A DNA stretch of 64,000 nucleotides, taken from Paraburkholderia sp. FT54 (lineage in GTDB: Bacteria; Pseudomonadota; Gammaproteobacteria; Burkholderiales; Burkholderiaceae). Shown here one piece after another: positions 54,038 through 63,956 of the stretch. The stretch spans positions 806,001 through 870,000 of the forward strand of contig NZ_CP134195.1 in NCBI RefSeq assembly GCF_031585635.1, written 5' to 3'. Position 1 is the first letter of the stretch. Each line of letters starts with the position of its first letter. Below the pieces are notes generated by a model that did not search any database, had not been told where the DNA came from, and saw only the letters and a list, made by a program, of their open reading frames with translations. A program made the position numbers and the translations under genes.

Positions 54038-55177
54038 ATGGATCAGCAGGCGATCAGAACCGTCGAATACGACCGTCCGCAGGCGCAGGGCACCACCTGC
54101 GGGATCGGGCAGGCGTGGGCGAAGGTACCCGACATGCCGTCGGCGGAAGAGAAGGTGGCGCTGAAGGCGCGTATCCGCGCCTTGCTCGAGCGCGAGAAAG
54201 CGGTGCTTGTCGCGCACTATTATGTCGATGCGGAATTGCAGGAGCTTGCCGACGAGACCGGCGGCTGCGTGGCCGACTCCCTTGAGATGGCGCGCTTCGG
54301 TCGCGATCACGCGGCGCAAACGCTGGTCGTCGCGGGCGTGCGCTTCATGGGCGAGACGGCGAAAATCCTGAGCCCGGACAAGCGTATTCTGATGCCGGAT
54401 CTCGACGCGACCTGTTCGCTCGATCTTGGCTGCCCGGTCGACGAATTCTCGGCCTTCTGCGATGCGCACCCGGATCGCACGGTGGTCGTGTACGCGAACA
54501 CGAGCGCGGCGGTGAAGGCGCGCGCGGACTGGATGGTGACGTCGTCGATCGGCCTGGAGATTGTTGCCGATCTGCACGCGCGCGGCGAAAAGATCATCTG
54601 GGCGCCGGACCGGCACCTCGGCAGCTATATCCAGAACAAGACCGGCGCGGACATGCTGCTGTGGCAAGGTTCGTGTCTGGTGCACGACGAGTTCAAAGGT
54701 ATCGAACTCGATCTGCTGCGCGCCGAATATCCGGGCGCGAAAGTGTTGGTGCATCCGGAGTCGCCGGCTAACGTGGTCGCGCAAGCGGACGTAGTGGGCT
54801 CGACCACGCAATTGATCGATGCCGCGCAAAAGCTCGACGCGACACATTTCATCGTGGCGACCGATCTCGGCATTTTGCACAAGATGCAGCTCGCCGCACC
54901 CGGCAAGACCTTGATTGCCGCGCCGACGGCCGGCAACAGCGCGACCTGCAAGAGTTGCGCGCATTGCCCGTGGATGGCGATGAACGGCCTCGCGAACCTG
55001 GCCGAGGTGCTCGAACGCGGCCACAACGAAATTTTCGTCGATCGTGCGATCGGCGAGCGAGCGCGTTTGCCGATCGACCGGATGCTGGACTTCGCGGCGC
55101 GTCACAAGAAGCGCGTACAGGCGAGCGGCGATCTCGCGCGCGACGCGCAACTGTATTCGAACGTGGGGGCGGCTTGA
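54038..55177 (+). CDS. nadA: Quinolinate synthase
   Basis: 379 residues from the ATG preceded by GAGGAGATC. It carries the family pattern [40 protein letters not shown] and [14 protein letters not shown], the last holding the C-x2-C-x2-C cluster region for the [4Fe-4S] centre, plus [12 protein letters not shown]. It condenses iminoaspartate with DHAP to quinolinate. Start by nadA stop/nadC start overlap (TGATG) shows coupling to nadC. Confidence 0.96.
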   Translation: MDQQAIRTVEYDRPQAQGTTCGIGQAWAKVPDMPSAEEKVALKARIRALLEREKAVLVAHYYVDAELQELADETGGCVADSLEMARFGRDHAAQTLVVAGVRFMGETAKILSPDKRILMPDLDATCSLDLGCPVDEFSAFCDAHPDRTVVVYANTSAAVKARADWMVTSSIGLEIVADLHARGEKIIWAPDRHLGSYIQNKTGADMLLWQGSCLVHDEFKGIELDLLRAEYPGAKVLVHPESPANVVAQADVVGSTTQLIDAAQKLDATHFIVATDLGILHKMQLAAPGKTLIAAPTAGNSATCKSCAHCPWMAMNGLANLAEVLERGHNEIFVDRAIGERARLPIDRMLDFAARHKKRVQASGDLARDAQLYSNVGAA

Positions 55178-56076
55178 TGGGCGCGGTAGAAGACAACAAG
55201 CTCGATGCGGTGTCGCCGCTGTTCGCTGAAATTCACGCGCAGTACGGCGAAGCATTCGATGCCGCCCTGGCGCGTAATGTGACCGATGCGCTGACTGAAG
55301 ACGTCGGCGCAGGCGATCAGACAGGCCGCCTCGTTCCAGCGGACGACGTGCGCGACGCGCGCATCATCGTGCGCGAAGATGCGGTACTGTGCGGTGTGCC
55401 ATGGTTTGAAGCGGTGATGCGCCAGGTCGATCCGCGTATCGACGTGCGCTGGCGCTATCGCGAAGGCGAGCAGATGACGGCCGACACAACGGTTTGCGAA
55501 ATGCGCGGCCCCGTTCGCGCGTTGTTGACCGCGGAACGCAATGCGTTGAACTTCCTGCAACTGCTGTCGGGTGTGGCGAGCGCGACGCGCCGTTATGTCG
55601 ATGCCGTTGCGCATACGCGAACGCGCATTCTCGACACGCGCAAGACCTTGCCGGGCTTGCGGCTCGCGCAGAAGTACGCGGTGCGTGTCGGCGGTGGCGC
55701 GAATCAACGGCTTGCCCTTTACGACGGCATTCTCATCAAGGAGAACCACATTGCCGCGGCCGGTGGCGTAGGCGCGGCTATGGACGCTGCACTGGCGCTG
55801 AATGCTGGTGTGTCGATCCAGATCGAAGTCGAGACGCTCGATCAGTTGGAAACCGCGCTGGCTCATCGCGCGCAATCCATTCTGCTGGACAATTTCTCGT
55901 TCGAGGCCATGCGCGAAGCGGTGCGCATTACAGCGGGGCGAGCGGTGCTGGAGGTATCGGGCGGCGTGAACTTCGATACGGTGCGGACGATTGCGGAAAC
56001 CGGCGTTGATCGCGTGTCGATCGGCGCGCTGACCAAAGACGTGCGCGCAACGGATTACTCGATGCGGATCGTCTGA
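55177..56076 (+). CDS. nadC: Nicotinate-nucleotide pyrophosphorylase (carboxylating)
   Basis: 299 residues. Motifs of quinolinate phosphoribosyltransferase: RNALNFLQLLSGVASATRRYVDAV, TRILDTRKTLPGLRLAQKYAVRVGGGANQRL, LIKENHIAAAGG and the C-terminal LEVSGGVNFDTVRTIAETGVDRVSIG. It turns quinolinate and PRPP into NaMN. It overlaps nadA by one base and converges on nadB across a shared terminator. Confidence 0.96.
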   Translation: MGAVEDNKLDAVSPLFAEIHAQYGEAFDAALARNVTDALTEDVGAGDQTGRLVPADDVRDARIIVREDAVLCGVPWFEAVMRQVDPRIDVRWRYREGEQMTADTTVCEMRGPVRALLTAERNALNFLQLLSGVASATRRYVDAVAHTRTRILDTRKTLPGLRLAQKYAVRVGGGANQRLALYDGILIKENHIAAAGGVGAAMDAALALNAGVSIQIEVETLDQLETALAHRAQSILLDNFSFEAMREAVRITAGRAVLEVSGGVNFDTVRTIAETGVDRVSIGALTKDVRATDYSMRIV

Positions 56077-56110
56077 CGCTCAAGCTAGCAATCAACAGCA
56101 TTCAAGCAAA

Positions 56111-56148
56111 AAAGGCCATCGCCGGATTATTCGGGCGATGGCCTTTTC
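56111..56148. terminator. Bidirectional terminator between nadC and nadB
   Basis: 14-bp stem AAAAGGCCATCGCC/GGCGATGGCCTTTT with a 10-base loop; T-rich on the plus side and TTGCTTG on the minus side. Confidence 0.9.
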
Positions 56149-56165
56149 GTTTCAGCTCGTCTCGT

Positions 56166-57764
56166 TCACACGTTGCGGTTGCGCACATGCTCCGGCGAGA
56201 GCACCGTCGGCAGCGCCTTGGGCAAGGTTGCCGGCCAGTCACGGCTGAAATGCAGGCCGCGGCTTTCACGCCGCGACCGCGCGCCCTCGACGATCAACGA
56301 TCCCACATCGACCAGATTGCGCAATTCGAGCAGGTCACGGCTCACCTTGAAGTTTGCGTAGTACTCATGGATCTCGTCGCGCAGCAGGGCAAGTCGGTGC
56401 TTCGCTCGCGCGAGCCGTTTGTCGGTCCGGACGATACCGACGTAATTCCACATCAGCCGGCGCAGTTCGTCCCAGTTGTGCGCGACCACGACTTCTTCGT
56501 CCGGATCGGACACGCGGCTCTCGTCCCAATCCGGCAGCGGCGCATGGACGGCGGCGCTAAAACCTTCTTCTTCGATAGCCTGCGCCGCTGAGCGTCCGAT
56601 CACCAGGCACTCGAGCAGGGAATTGCTGGCAAGCCGGTTTGCGCCGTGCAGGCCCGTGCATGACGTCTCGCCAACCGCATAGAGTCCCGCCAGATCCGTG
56701 CGGCCCGCCAGATCCGTGACGACGCCACCGCAGGTGTAGTGCGCGGCCGGCACGACCGGAATCGCTTGCTTGGTGATATCGATGCCGAATTCCTGGCAGC
56801 GTGCCAGGATCGTCGGGAAGTGTTCACGCAGGAATTCAGGCGGCTGATGGCTGATGTCGAGATACACACAGTCGATGCCGCGCTTCTTGATTTCGAAGTC
56901 GATCGCACGCGCGACGATGTCGCGCGGCGCGAGTTCGGCGCGTTCGTCGTGGTTCGGCATGAAGCGCGTGCCGTCCGGCAGCTTGAGAATGCCGCCTTCG
57001 CCGCGCACGGCTTCCGAAATCAGAAAGGACTTCGCGTACGGATGGAACAGGCAGGTCGGATGGAACTGGATGAACTCCATATTCGACACGCGGCAGCCGG
57101 CCCGCCACGCCATCGCGATGCCGTCGCCCGTCGCGGTGTCGGGATTCGTGGTGTAGAGATAGACTTTCCCCGCGCCGCCGGTGGCGAGCACGGTGTGAGG
57201 TGCCTCGATCGTCACGGTGCGCCCGCTTTGCAGATCGAGCGCATACAGGCCGTGACAACGACGTCCCGGCAAGCCGAGGCGGTCGGACGTGATCAGGTCG
57301 ATGGCGTAGTGATCTTCGAGCAGCGTGATGTTCGGGTGACGGCGCACCCGTTCGCTCAGCGTGGCCACCACGGCATGGCCCGTCGCATCTGCCGCATGAA
57401 TGATCCGGCGATGGCTATGGCCGCCTTCGCGTGTCAGGTGGAAACCGAGCTCCGCTGCGTCGTCCTTGGTGAACGGCACGCCTTGCGCGATCAACCATTC
57501 GATCGCCGCACGCCCATGCTCGACGATAAAGCGTGTTGCCGCTTCGTCGCACAGGCCGCCGCCGGCGATCAGCGTATCGCGCACGTGATTTTCGATGCTG
57601 TCTGCCGAATCCAGAACTGCGGCGATGCCGCCTTGCGCCCAGTCGCTCGCGCCTTCGGTCATCGATCGCTTGGCGACCACTGCAACCCGCCGCGTCTCCG
57701 CCAGATTGAGCGCGACGCTCAAGCCAGCCAGACCGCTACCGACAATCGCCACATCGAATTCCAT
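56166..57764 (-). CDS. nadB: L-aspartate oxidase
   Basis: 532 residues from MEFDVAIVG with GGAG nine bases upstream. FAD-binding [13 protein letters not shown] at the N-terminus; the succinate dehydrogenase-like catalytic segment has [28 protein letters not shown] and [12 protein letters not shown], and [10 protein letters not shown] and GEVSC-like [21 protein letters not shown] near the capping domain. It oxidises aspartate to iminoaspartate for NadA. nadB converges on nadA-nadC rather than sharing their operon. Confidence 0.96.
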   Translation of the reverse strand: MEFDVAIVGSGLAGLSVALNLAETRRVAVVAKRSMTEGASDWAQGGIAAVLDSADSIENHVRDTLIAGGGLCDEAATRFIVEHGRAAIEWLIAQGVPFTKDDAAELGFHLTREGGHSHRRIIHAADATGHAVVATLSERVRRHPNITLLEDHYAIDLITSDRLGLPGRRCHGLYALDLQSGRTVTIEAPHTVLATGGAGKVYLYTTNPDTATGDGIAMAWRAGCRVSNMEFIQFHPTCLFHPYAKSFLISEAVRGEGGILKLPDGTRFMPNHDERAELAPRDIVARAIDFEIKKRGIDCVYLDISHQPPEFLREHFPTILARCQEFGIDITKQAIPVVPAAHYTCGGVVTDLAGRTDLAGLYAVGETSCTGLHGANRLASNSLLECLVIGRSAAQAIEEEGFSAAVHAPLPDWDESRVSDPDEEVVVAHNWDELRRLMWNYVGIVRTDKRLARAKHRLALLRDEIHEYYANFKVSRDLLELRNLVDVGSLIVEGARSRRESRGLHFSRDWPATLPKALPTVLSPEHVRNRNV

Positions 57765-57945
57765 TGCCTGCATCTCCGTCTTTTCGTTTTGCGGTGACGG
57801 CGCGCCATTCGCTCGCCGCCGAAACGAGAAAGGATACGCGCCGCGACGAATGAGGGAAAGCTGGCCGAACGACATAAGACTGTTCGCGCGGGCGAATAGG
57901 CAGCAGCAATGACACAGATGCAAAAAGAAACGCGCGCCAAAAAAC

Positions 57946-57977
57946 AAAAAAGCCTCGCACGAATGCGAGGCTTTTTT
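57946..57977 (-). terminator. Terminator of rpmB-rpmG
   Basis: AAAAAAGCCTCGCA/TGCGAGGCTTTTTT with a 4-base loop, T-rich on the minus strand, 36 bases after rpmG. Confidence 0.92.
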
Positions 57978-58013
57978 GCATGTCTTTTGCCTTCGTCAGG
58001 CAGGAGCCAAGAC

Positions 58014-58181
58014 TTACTTGATCTTGGTTTCCTTGTACTCAACGTGCTTACGGACGACCGGATCAAACTTCTTGATCAGCATCTTTTCCGGCATGTTGCG
58101 TTTGTTCTTCGTCGTCGTGTAGAAGTGACCCGTGCCTGCGGTCGATTCCAACTTGATCTTGTCGCGTGCGCCTTTCGCCAT
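58014..58181 (-). CDS. rpmG: Ribosomal protein L33
   Basis: 55 residues, a normal L33 length, start [20 protein letters not shown] with GGAGTAA upstream, ending [12 protein letters not shown]. It is a Cys-free L33, without the zinc ribbon. It is encoded 10 bases after rpmB. Confidence 0.96.
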
Positions 58182-58191
58182 GATTTACTCC

Positions 58192-58425
58192 TTACGCTTC
58201 ACCGCGTGCGCGCAGATCCGCGAGCACAGCGTCGATACCGTTCTTGTCGATCAGGCGCAGGCCGGCGTTCGAAACGCGCAGACGCACCCAACGGTTTTCG
58301 CTTTCCACCCAAATGCGGCGGTTTTGCAGGTTCGGCAGGAACCGGCGCTTGGTTTTGTTGTTCGCGTGGGAAACGTTGTTGCCGCTCATCGGCGCTTTCC
58401 CAGTTACTTGGCATACGCGTGCCAT
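58192..58425 (-). CDS. rpmB: Ribosomal protein L28
   Basis: 77 residues, a normal L28: [39 protein letters not shown] then [18 protein letters not shown]. The Cys-free, zinc-free type apart from Cys5. GGAGTG lies before the ATG. It heads the rpmB-rpmG operon with a good promoter at 58567-58596 upstream. Confidence 0.96.
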   Translation of the reverse strand: MARVCQVTGKAPMSGNNVSHANNKTKRRFLPNLQNRRIWVESENRWVRLRVSNAGLRLIDKNGIDAVLADLRARGEA

Positions 58426-58566
58426 GAGAGCACTCCTAATACGCTAATTCTGAGTTCGAACGCCGTGAAAGTTTCCCGAAAAGAACCGCGCTGAAATTCA
58501 GGCACGTTTCCTTTCCGGAACGCCTTGGTGGCTTCGGAACAGGGGGTTGGAAATAGGCAAACCGGA

Positions 58567-58596
58567 ATTATAGCGGAAAAAAAGCCGCAAAATCAA
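58567..58596 (-). promoter_or_regulatory. Sigma-70-type promoter of rpmB-rpmG
   Basis: On the minus strand, TTGATT (58596-58591) and TATAAT (58572-58567) are separated by 18 bases, about 140 bases upstream of rpmB. Confidence 0.65.
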
Positions 58597-58654
58597 ACCT
58601 TATTTGCGATACCGGACACGGCGCAATCTCCGCGCGACCCTGGTTCACGTGGTG

Positions 58655-59434
58655 TCACGGCCAGCCGGCGCGGGCGAACGAGTAGACGCTGTCGGCGCCG
58701 ATCACCAGATGATCGACCAGTTGCACGTCGATCAGGGTAAGGGCGTCGCGCAGCGTGTGCGTCAACCGGCAGTCGCTTGCGCTCGGCTGGACGGCGCCGG
58801 AAGGGTGATTATGCGCGACGATCAGACTGGCCGCATTCAGGGTCAACGCGCGCCGCACGATCTCGCGCGGATACACCGCCATGCGTGTGAGCGTGCCCTG
58901 CGCGCTTTCTTCGCAGCGTATCAGCCGATGCCTGGCGTCGAGGAAGAGCGACACGAAAACTTCCTGCGGACGCCCGCCGATCCGCAGGCGCAGGTAGTTT
59001 TCCACGGCTTCGGGCGAATTTAGCAGCGAGCGCGAGCGCAATTTGTCGACCAGCGAGCGCCGCGCCATTTCCATGATGGCGAGCAGTTGCGCTTTTTTCG
59101 CTGGGCCGATGCCGCGCAGGCCGTCGAAATCCGTGTAGGTCGCATCGAGCATCGCGCGCAGCGAGCCGAAACGGTCGAGCAACGCGCGCGCGACGCTGAA
59201 GACATCGTGGCCGGGCAGGCCCGAGCCGAGTATCAGCACGATCATCTCGGTATCCGACAGCACGCCGGGCCCCTGTTCGAGCAGCCGCTCGCGCGGCATG
59301 TCGTTTTTTAGCCATTTGCCTCGCAGGAGCGACTGGGGCGCAGGCGCGCCGCTCGTCGTTGCATGGGGCGTCCGCGGCTCGGGGGAGGCCGCTTCAGACG
59401 CTGTCTCGTCAAATAGGGTGGCGAAATCTGCCAT
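58655..59434 (-). CDS. radC: RadC/UPF0758 family protein (JAB/MPN domain)
   Basis: 259 residues from the ATG with GGAGGA upstream; the frame is open further back. A helix-hairpin-helix stretch ([21 protein letters not shown]) precedes the JAMM metal motif H-x-H...D in [18 protein letters not shown]. Long called a DNA repair protein, its real role is unclear. The radC, rpmB, rpmG order is the classic neighbourhood. Confidence 0.94.
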   Translation of the reverse strand: MADFATLFDETASEAASPEPRTPHATTSGAPAPQSLLRGKWLKNDMPRERLLEQGPGVLSDTEMIVLILGSGLPGHDVFSVARALLDRFGSLRAMLDATYTDFDGLRGIGPAKKAQLLAIMEMARRSLVDKLRSRSLLNSPEAVENYLRLRIGGRPQEVFVSLFLDARHRLIRCEESAQGTLTRMAVYPREIVRRALTLNAASLIVAHNHPSGAVQPSASDCRLTHTLRDALTLIDVQLVDHLVIGADSVYSFARAGWP

Positions 59435-59600
59435 ATATAGGGTGTCCTCCGCTTCGGATTTGGGGTGCGACGGACGCAAGCCGCCGCCCGTTATGTGGCT
59501 TACAATAGGCGCTTTGCGCACGGCACCCGACGGTTTGCCACACGCGTCGACTGCGCGAGCGGCGCACGCGTGCAGCGCGCTTCGACTGAGCGAGCATTGC

Positions 59601-60056
59601 ATGAGCATCATCGACATTTCCGAAGTGAAGCCCGGTTCACACGTGACGCTTCACTACCGGCTTTCCCTTGCCGATGGCGCCGAAGTCATCAATACGTTTA
59701 ACGACAAGCCCGCCACGCTGCTGCTCGGCGCCGGCCAACTGGCGCCGCCGCTGGAAGACATTTTGCTGGGTTTGAAGGTGGGCCACCATTCGACCTTTCA
59801 GCTAGCGCCAGGTCAGGCGTTCGGTCCCCGCAATCCGGAACTGATCCAGCGCGTGTCGCTGGCCACACTGCGCGAAAACAGCATGATCGGCGAGGATTTT
59901 TCGCCGGGCGACCTGGTCGAATTCAACGCGCCAGGCGGCGGCCGCTACGCCGGCGTCCTGAAGGAAGTCGGCGAAACTTCGGCCCTGTTCGATTTCAACC
60001 ACCCGCTCGCCGGCCAGGCGCTGGCGTTTGAAGTGAAAATCATCGGGATCCTGTAA
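59601..60056 (+). CDS. fkpB: FKBP-type peptidyl-prolyl isomerase, SlpA/FkpB type
   Basis: 151 residues from [13 protein letters not shown]. The FKBP fold has an inserted-flap chaperone domain: [46 protein letters not shown], then [12 protein letters not shown] and [18 protein letters not shown]. It speeds prolyl isomerisation and helps folding in the cytoplasm. It is followed by ispH with two bases between, the same pair as in E. coli. Confidence 0.94.
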   Translation: MSIIDISEVKPGSHVTLHYRLSLADGAEVINTFNDKPATLLLGAGQLAPPLEDILLGLKVGHHSTFQLAPGQAFGPRNPELIQRVSLATLRENSMIGEDFSPGDLVEFNAPGGGRYAGVLKEVGETSALFDFNHPLAGQALAFEVKIIGIL

Positions 60057-60058
60057 AA

Positions 60059-61018
60059 ATGAGCACCACGGACACGACTCTTGCTGAAACCGAGATCCTG
60101 TTGGCGCAGCCGCGCGGGTTCTGCGCCGGCGTCGACCGGGCGATCGAGATTGTCGAGCGCGCTATCAAACTGCATGGCTCGCCGATCTACGTGCGCCATG
60201 AAATCGTCCATAACGCGTACGTCGTCGAGGATCTGCGCAAGAAGGGTGCGATCTTCATCGAGCGGCTGGAAGAAGTGCCGGCCGGCAATACGGTCATTTT
60301 CAGTGCGCACGGCGTGTCGAAGGCTGTGCGTTCGGAAGCCGAGTCGCGCGGGCTGCGCGTGTACGACGCTACGTGTCCGCTCGTGACCAAGGTGCATATC
60401 GAAGTCGCGAAGATGCGCCAGGACGGCTTCGACATCGTCATGATCGGCCACAAGGGCCATCCTGAAGTCGAAGGCACGATGGGCCAGGCGGGCGAGGGCA
60501 TGCATCTGGTGGAAGACATCGAAGACGTGCAGGCCTTGCAACTGGCCGACCCCGAGCGGATCGCCTTCGTCACGCAAACCACGCTGTCGGTCGACGACGC
60601 CGCCGAGATCATCGGCGCCCTGAAGGCCAAATACCCGTCCATCCGCGAACCGAAGAAGCAGGACATCTGCTACGCCACACAAAACCGCCAGGACGCGGTG
60701 AAGTTCATGGCGCCCCAGTGCGACGTCGTGATCGTGGTCGGCAGCCCGAATAGTTCGAACTCCAACCGGCTGCGCGAACTGGCCGAAAAGCTCGGCGTAC
60801 CGGCCTATATGGTGGATTCGCCCGATCAGATCGATCCGGTCTGGGTCGAAGGCAAGCGCCGCATCGGTGTGACGGCCGGCGCCTCGGCGCCGGAGGTGCT
60901 GGCGCAGGCGGTGATTGGCCGGTTGCGTGAGCTTGGCGTGCGCAACGTACGTGCGCTGGACGGCATCGAGGAAAACATAGCGTTTCCGTTGCCACGAGGA
61001 CTGGGTCTTCCAGCCTGA
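60059..61018 (+). CDS. ispH: 4-hydroxy-3-methylbut-2-enyl diphosphate reductase
   Basis: 319 residues. The three Cys ligands of the iron-sulfur cluster are in [28 protein letters not shown] and [12 protein letters not shown]; catalytic Glu/His sites are in [15 protein letters not shown] and SAHGVSK. It makes IPP and DMAPP in the last step of the MEP pathway. Transcribed with fkpB; strong terminator follows. Confidence 0.97.
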   Translation: MSTTDTTLAETEILLAQPRGFCAGVDRAIEIVERAIKLHGSPIYVRHEIVHNAYVVEDLRKKGAIFIERLEEVPAGNTVIFSAHGVSKAVRSEAESRGLRVYDATCPLVTKVHIEVAKMRQDGFDIVMIGHKGHPEVEGTMGQAGEGMHLVEDIEDVQALQLADPERIAFVTQTTLSVDDAAEIIGALKAKYPSIREPKKQDICYATQNRQDAVKFMAPQCDVVIVVGSPNSSNSNRLRELAEKLGVPAYMVDSPDQIDPVWVEGKRRIGVTAGASAPEVLAQAVIGRLRELGVRNVRALDGIEENIAFPLPRGLGLPA

Positions 61019-61040
61019 CAATCCGCTGACCGCAGAAAGA

Positions 61041-61067
61041 AAAGCGCGCCGCCGGCGCGCTTTTTTT
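61041..61067 (+). terminator. Terminator of fkpB-ispH
   Basis: 10-bp stem AAAGCGCGCC/GGCGCGCTTT with a GCC loop, followed by more T. Confidence 0.92.
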
Positions 61068-61236
61068 ATATCCAAACTTTATCAAGCTCATGGTAAATAA
61101 AGTGCCAGATCATTAAAAAGAAGCGATTTTGGTGTTCTCTCGCACAAATTTCTTTGAAATGTGATCCGGCTTTTTATAGATTTATAAGTGATGCGTCCCC
61201 GTTTTATTAGACTTATAGCGGCCTGAACGCTTTTGG

Positions 61237-61255
61237 ATGCACTATGCTAGTGCAT
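61237..61255. promoter_or_regulatory. NtrC-box-like dyad upstream of the liv genes
   Basis: TGCACTA-TGC-TAGTGCA (61238-61254) is a perfect 17-bp dyad with the spacing and sequence of enteric NtrC sites (TGCACYA-N3-TRGTGCA). It is 303 bases upstream of the binding-protein start, an enhancer-like distance. Confidence 0.55.
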
Positions 61256-61556
61256 ACGTCTCAATATTGAAGGAAACGTAATACTTAACGCGAAGCACGG
61301 TGCAATCGGGCGTCGGGCGAATTTGCTGCAACACTTGATGCTATTGGGTGCAGCGGTGGTGCAACTGATGCACGAAAAACAATCGCAACCGGGTTGCGCC
61401 TTTGGGTGGATTTCGCTCTCAAAAGAAGGTTGCAATGCAGGAAAACCCTGCCGGTTCAACAATATTGCCCGTCGCAAAATTGGAGTTACAATGCGCGCGT
61501 TCTCAGGGCCTTAGGCCCCGAACAATAGTTTCTGGAAGGCGCAGGAGACCTACTTA

Positions 61557-62756
61557 ATGCGAGCCAAGTTTGCTTACGCCGTGTCCATCGCGGCCGCGGT
61601 TGCGATGTTGACCGCGTGCGGCAAAAAACAGGATGGAGAGGCGGGAGCGGGTGCGTCGGCGGCAATGGCCGCGGCGGCACCGGCGAGCGAAGCGACTATC
61701 GTCAAGATCGGTCATGCGGCCCCATTGACGGGGCCCATTGCTCATCTTGGTAAAGACAATGAAAACGGCGCGCGTCTGGCGGTTGATGAAATCAACACGC
61801 AGGGTTTGACTATCGACGGCCACAAGATCCAGTTGGAACTCGACGCGCAAGACGACGCCGCGGACCCGAAAACGGGCACGGCGGTCGCCGAAAAATTCGT
61901 CGACGATCATGTCGTTGCCGTGGTCGGCCACTTGAATTCGGGCGTCTCGATTCCTGCGTCGAAGATTTATAGCGATGCAGGCATCGTGCAAATCTCGCCG
62001 TCGTCGACGAACCCGGGGTACACGCAACAAGGTTTCAAGACGACGTATCGTGTGGTCGCGACCGACGCCCAGCAGGGGCCGGCGCTGGCCAATTACGCAA
62101 CTAAGGTGCTTAACGCGAAACGCATCGCGATCGTCGACGACTCGAGCGTCTACGGCAAGGGATTGGCAGACGAGTTTGCGAAAGCAGCACAGGCGAGCGG
62201 CGCAAGGATCGTTGTGCGCGAAACCACGAATGACAGGGCTACGGAGTTTCAGGCCGTCCTTAGAAAGATCAAGAGTGTTCAGCCGGACGTGATCATGTTC
62301 GGCGGCATGGACGCGACGGGCGGGCCGTTTACCAAACAGGCGGCGGCGCTCGGTATCAGGGCAAAAATCCTTGGCGGCGACGGTGTGTGTACCGACAAGG
62401 TGGGTGAGCTGGCGGGAACCGCCGTGCAAAACCTGGTCTGTTCGGAGGCAGGACTCGCGCTTTCGAAAATGGACAAGGGAGCGGACTTCGAAAAGAAGTA
62501 CGTGGACCGCTTCCACACACCGGTGCAGATTTACGCGCCGTTCACGTATGACGCTGTGTACGTGATTGTCGATGCAATGAAGCGCGCTAATTCAATCGAG
62601 GCGCCCAAGGTGCTGGCTGCGATGCCGTCGACCGATTACAACGGGGTAATCGGCCACATCGCGTTCGACGACAAGGGTGATTTGAAAGAGAGCGCCATTA
62701 CGCTTTACGACTTCAAGGACGGCAAGAAAGCAGTTCTCGACGTCGTGAAGATGTGA
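61557..62756 (+). CDS. Branched-chain amino acid ABC transporter substrate-binding protein
   Basis: 399 residues from an ATG with GCAGGAGA upstream. It has a lipoprotein signal (AVAMLTACGK; lipobox LTAC) and then a Gly/Ala linker. The periplasmic binding protein type 1 fold follows: IVKIGHAAPLTGPIAHLGKDNENG, VVAVVGHLNSGVSIPASKIY, ISPSSTNP and VDDSSVYGKGLADEF. It binds leucine, isoleucine, valine or related amino acids. It is followed by a hairpin and then livH. Confidence 0.94.
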   Translation: MRAKFAYAVSIAAAVAMLTACGKKQDGEAGAGASAAMAAAAPASEATIVKIGHAAPLTGPIAHLGKDNENGARLAVDEINTQGLTIDGHKIQLELDAQDDAADPKTGTAVAEKFVDDHVVAVVGHLNSGVSIPASKIYSDAGIVQISPSSTNPGYTQQGFKTTYRVVATDAQQGPALANYATKVLNAKRIAIVDDSSVYGKGLADEFAKAAQASGARIVVRETTNDRATEFQAVLRKIKSVQPDVIMFGGMDATGGPFTKQAAALGIRAKILGGDGVCTDKVGELAGTAVQNLVCSEAGLALSKMDKGADFEKKYVDRFHTPVQIYAPFTYDAVYVIVDAMKRANSIEAPKVLAAMPSTDYNGVIGHIAFDDKGDLKESAITLYDFKDGKKAVLDVVKM

Positions 62757-62775
62757 TGACGGGACGTTCAGCCTG

Positions 62776-62808
62776 ACGGCACCGAAACCACCCAACGGTG
62801 CCGTTTTT
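62776..62808 (+). terminator. Hairpin between the binding protein gene and livH
   Basis: ACGGCACCG/CGGTGCCGT, 11-base loop, then TTTT. It probably lets only part of the transcripts read on into livH, giving an excess of binding protein. Confidence 0.75.
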
Positions 62809-62986
62809 GCATCCGCCCAAGGCAAGCCCGCGACTGTCATCCAGTCGTCAAGGCGAACCGGCGGCGGATAACCCTTACCGGTCTTTTACATCAGTACCCG
62901 CAGTGCCGTTGAGATTGGCGTACCGCATCACCGCCCACCGGCTGATGAAGAACGCGAATCCAGTCGCACGGGCTAAGGAGCATTAA

Positions 62987-63937
62987 ATGGATATTTTCAT
63001 CCAGCAGGTCCTCAACGGGCTGGTGCTTGGCAGCGTTTACGCCATCATCGCACTGGGCTATACGATGGTTTACGGCATCCTGGGCATCATCAACTTCGCT
63101 CACGGCGATGTGTTGATGGTGGGCGCGATGGTTGCGCTCTCGGCCATAGGTGTGCTTCAGAACCACTTCCCCGGCCTCGGCAATGTGCCGACGCTGATCA
63201 TCGCGCTGATCATCGCGGCCATTGTGTGCGCGGCGGTCGGCTACACGATCGAGCGCGTGGCCTACCGGCCGTTGCGTAAAGCGCCGCGTCTCGCGCCGCT
63301 GATCACCGCCATCGGCGTGTCGATCCTGCTGCAGACGCTGGCCATGATGATCTGGTCGCGCAACCCGCTGCCGTTCCCGCAGCTGCTGCCCACCGACCCG
63401 CTCAACGTGATCAAGGCCACCGACACGACGCCTGGCGCCGTGATCTCGATGACTGAAATCGTGATCATCGTGGTGGCGTTCCTCGTGATGGGCGGTCTGC
63501 TGCTGCTCGTGCACAAGACCAAGCTCGGCCGCGCCATGCGGGCGATCGCTGAAAACCCGGGCAACGCCTCGCTGATGGGCGTGAACCCGAACTTCGTGAT
63601 CTCGGCCACCTTCATGATCGGCTCGGCGCTCGCCGCACTGGCCGGCGTGATGATCGCGTCCGAATACGGCAACGCACACTTCTACATGGGCTTCATCCCC
63701 GGCCTGAAGGCCTTTACCGCAGCGGTGCTGGGCGGGATCGGCAACCTCGGCGGCGCGATGGTGGGCGGTGTCATTCTGGGTCTGATCGAGCAGTTGGGCG
63801 CCGGCTACATCGGCAACCTCACGGGCGGTGTGTTCGGTAGTAACTATCAGGACGTGTTCGCCTTCATCGTGCTGATCATCGTGCTGGTGTTCCGTCCGTC
63901 GGGCCTGCTCGGCGAACGCGTTGCGGATCGCGCCTGA
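62987..63937 (+). CDS. livH: Branched-chain amino acid ABC transporter permease
   Basis: 316 residues, eight or so membrane helices. LivH signature: FIQQVLNGLVLGSVYAIIALG, TMVYGILGIINFAHGDVLMVGA, ERVAYRPLRKAPRLAPLITAIGVS and the EAA-like loop GRAMRAIAENPGNASLMGVN. It forms the channel with LivM. TAAGGAG lies before the ATG. 19 bases before livM. Confidence 0.96.
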   Translation: MDIFIQQVLNGLVLGSVYAIIALGYTMVYGILGIINFAHGDVLMVGAMVALSAIGVLQNHFPGLGNVPTLIIALIIAAIVCAAVGYTIERVAYRPLRKAPRLAPLITAIGVSILLQTLAMMIWSRNPLPFPQLLPTDPLNVIKATDTTPGAVISMTEIVIIVVAFLVMGGLLLLVHKTKLGRAMRAIAENPGNASLMGVNPNFVISATFMIGSALAALAGVMIASEYGNAHFYMGFIPGLKAFTAAVLGGIGNLGGAMVGGVILGLIEQLGAGYIGNLTGGVFGSNYQDVFAFIVLIIVLVFRPSGLLGERVADRA

Positions 63938-63956
63938 TCCCTGGGAGAAAGCAAAC

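Larger units (their letters stand above)
61019..61556. other. AT-richer control region of the liv operon
   Basis: No gene recognised. It contains the ispH terminator (61041-61067), an NtrC-box-like dyad (61237-61255), a further TGGTGCA half-site at 61357-61363 and a small inverted repeat GGGCC-TTA-GGCCC (61506-61518). No convincing -24/-12 or -35/-10 promoter was found. Confidence 0.5.
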
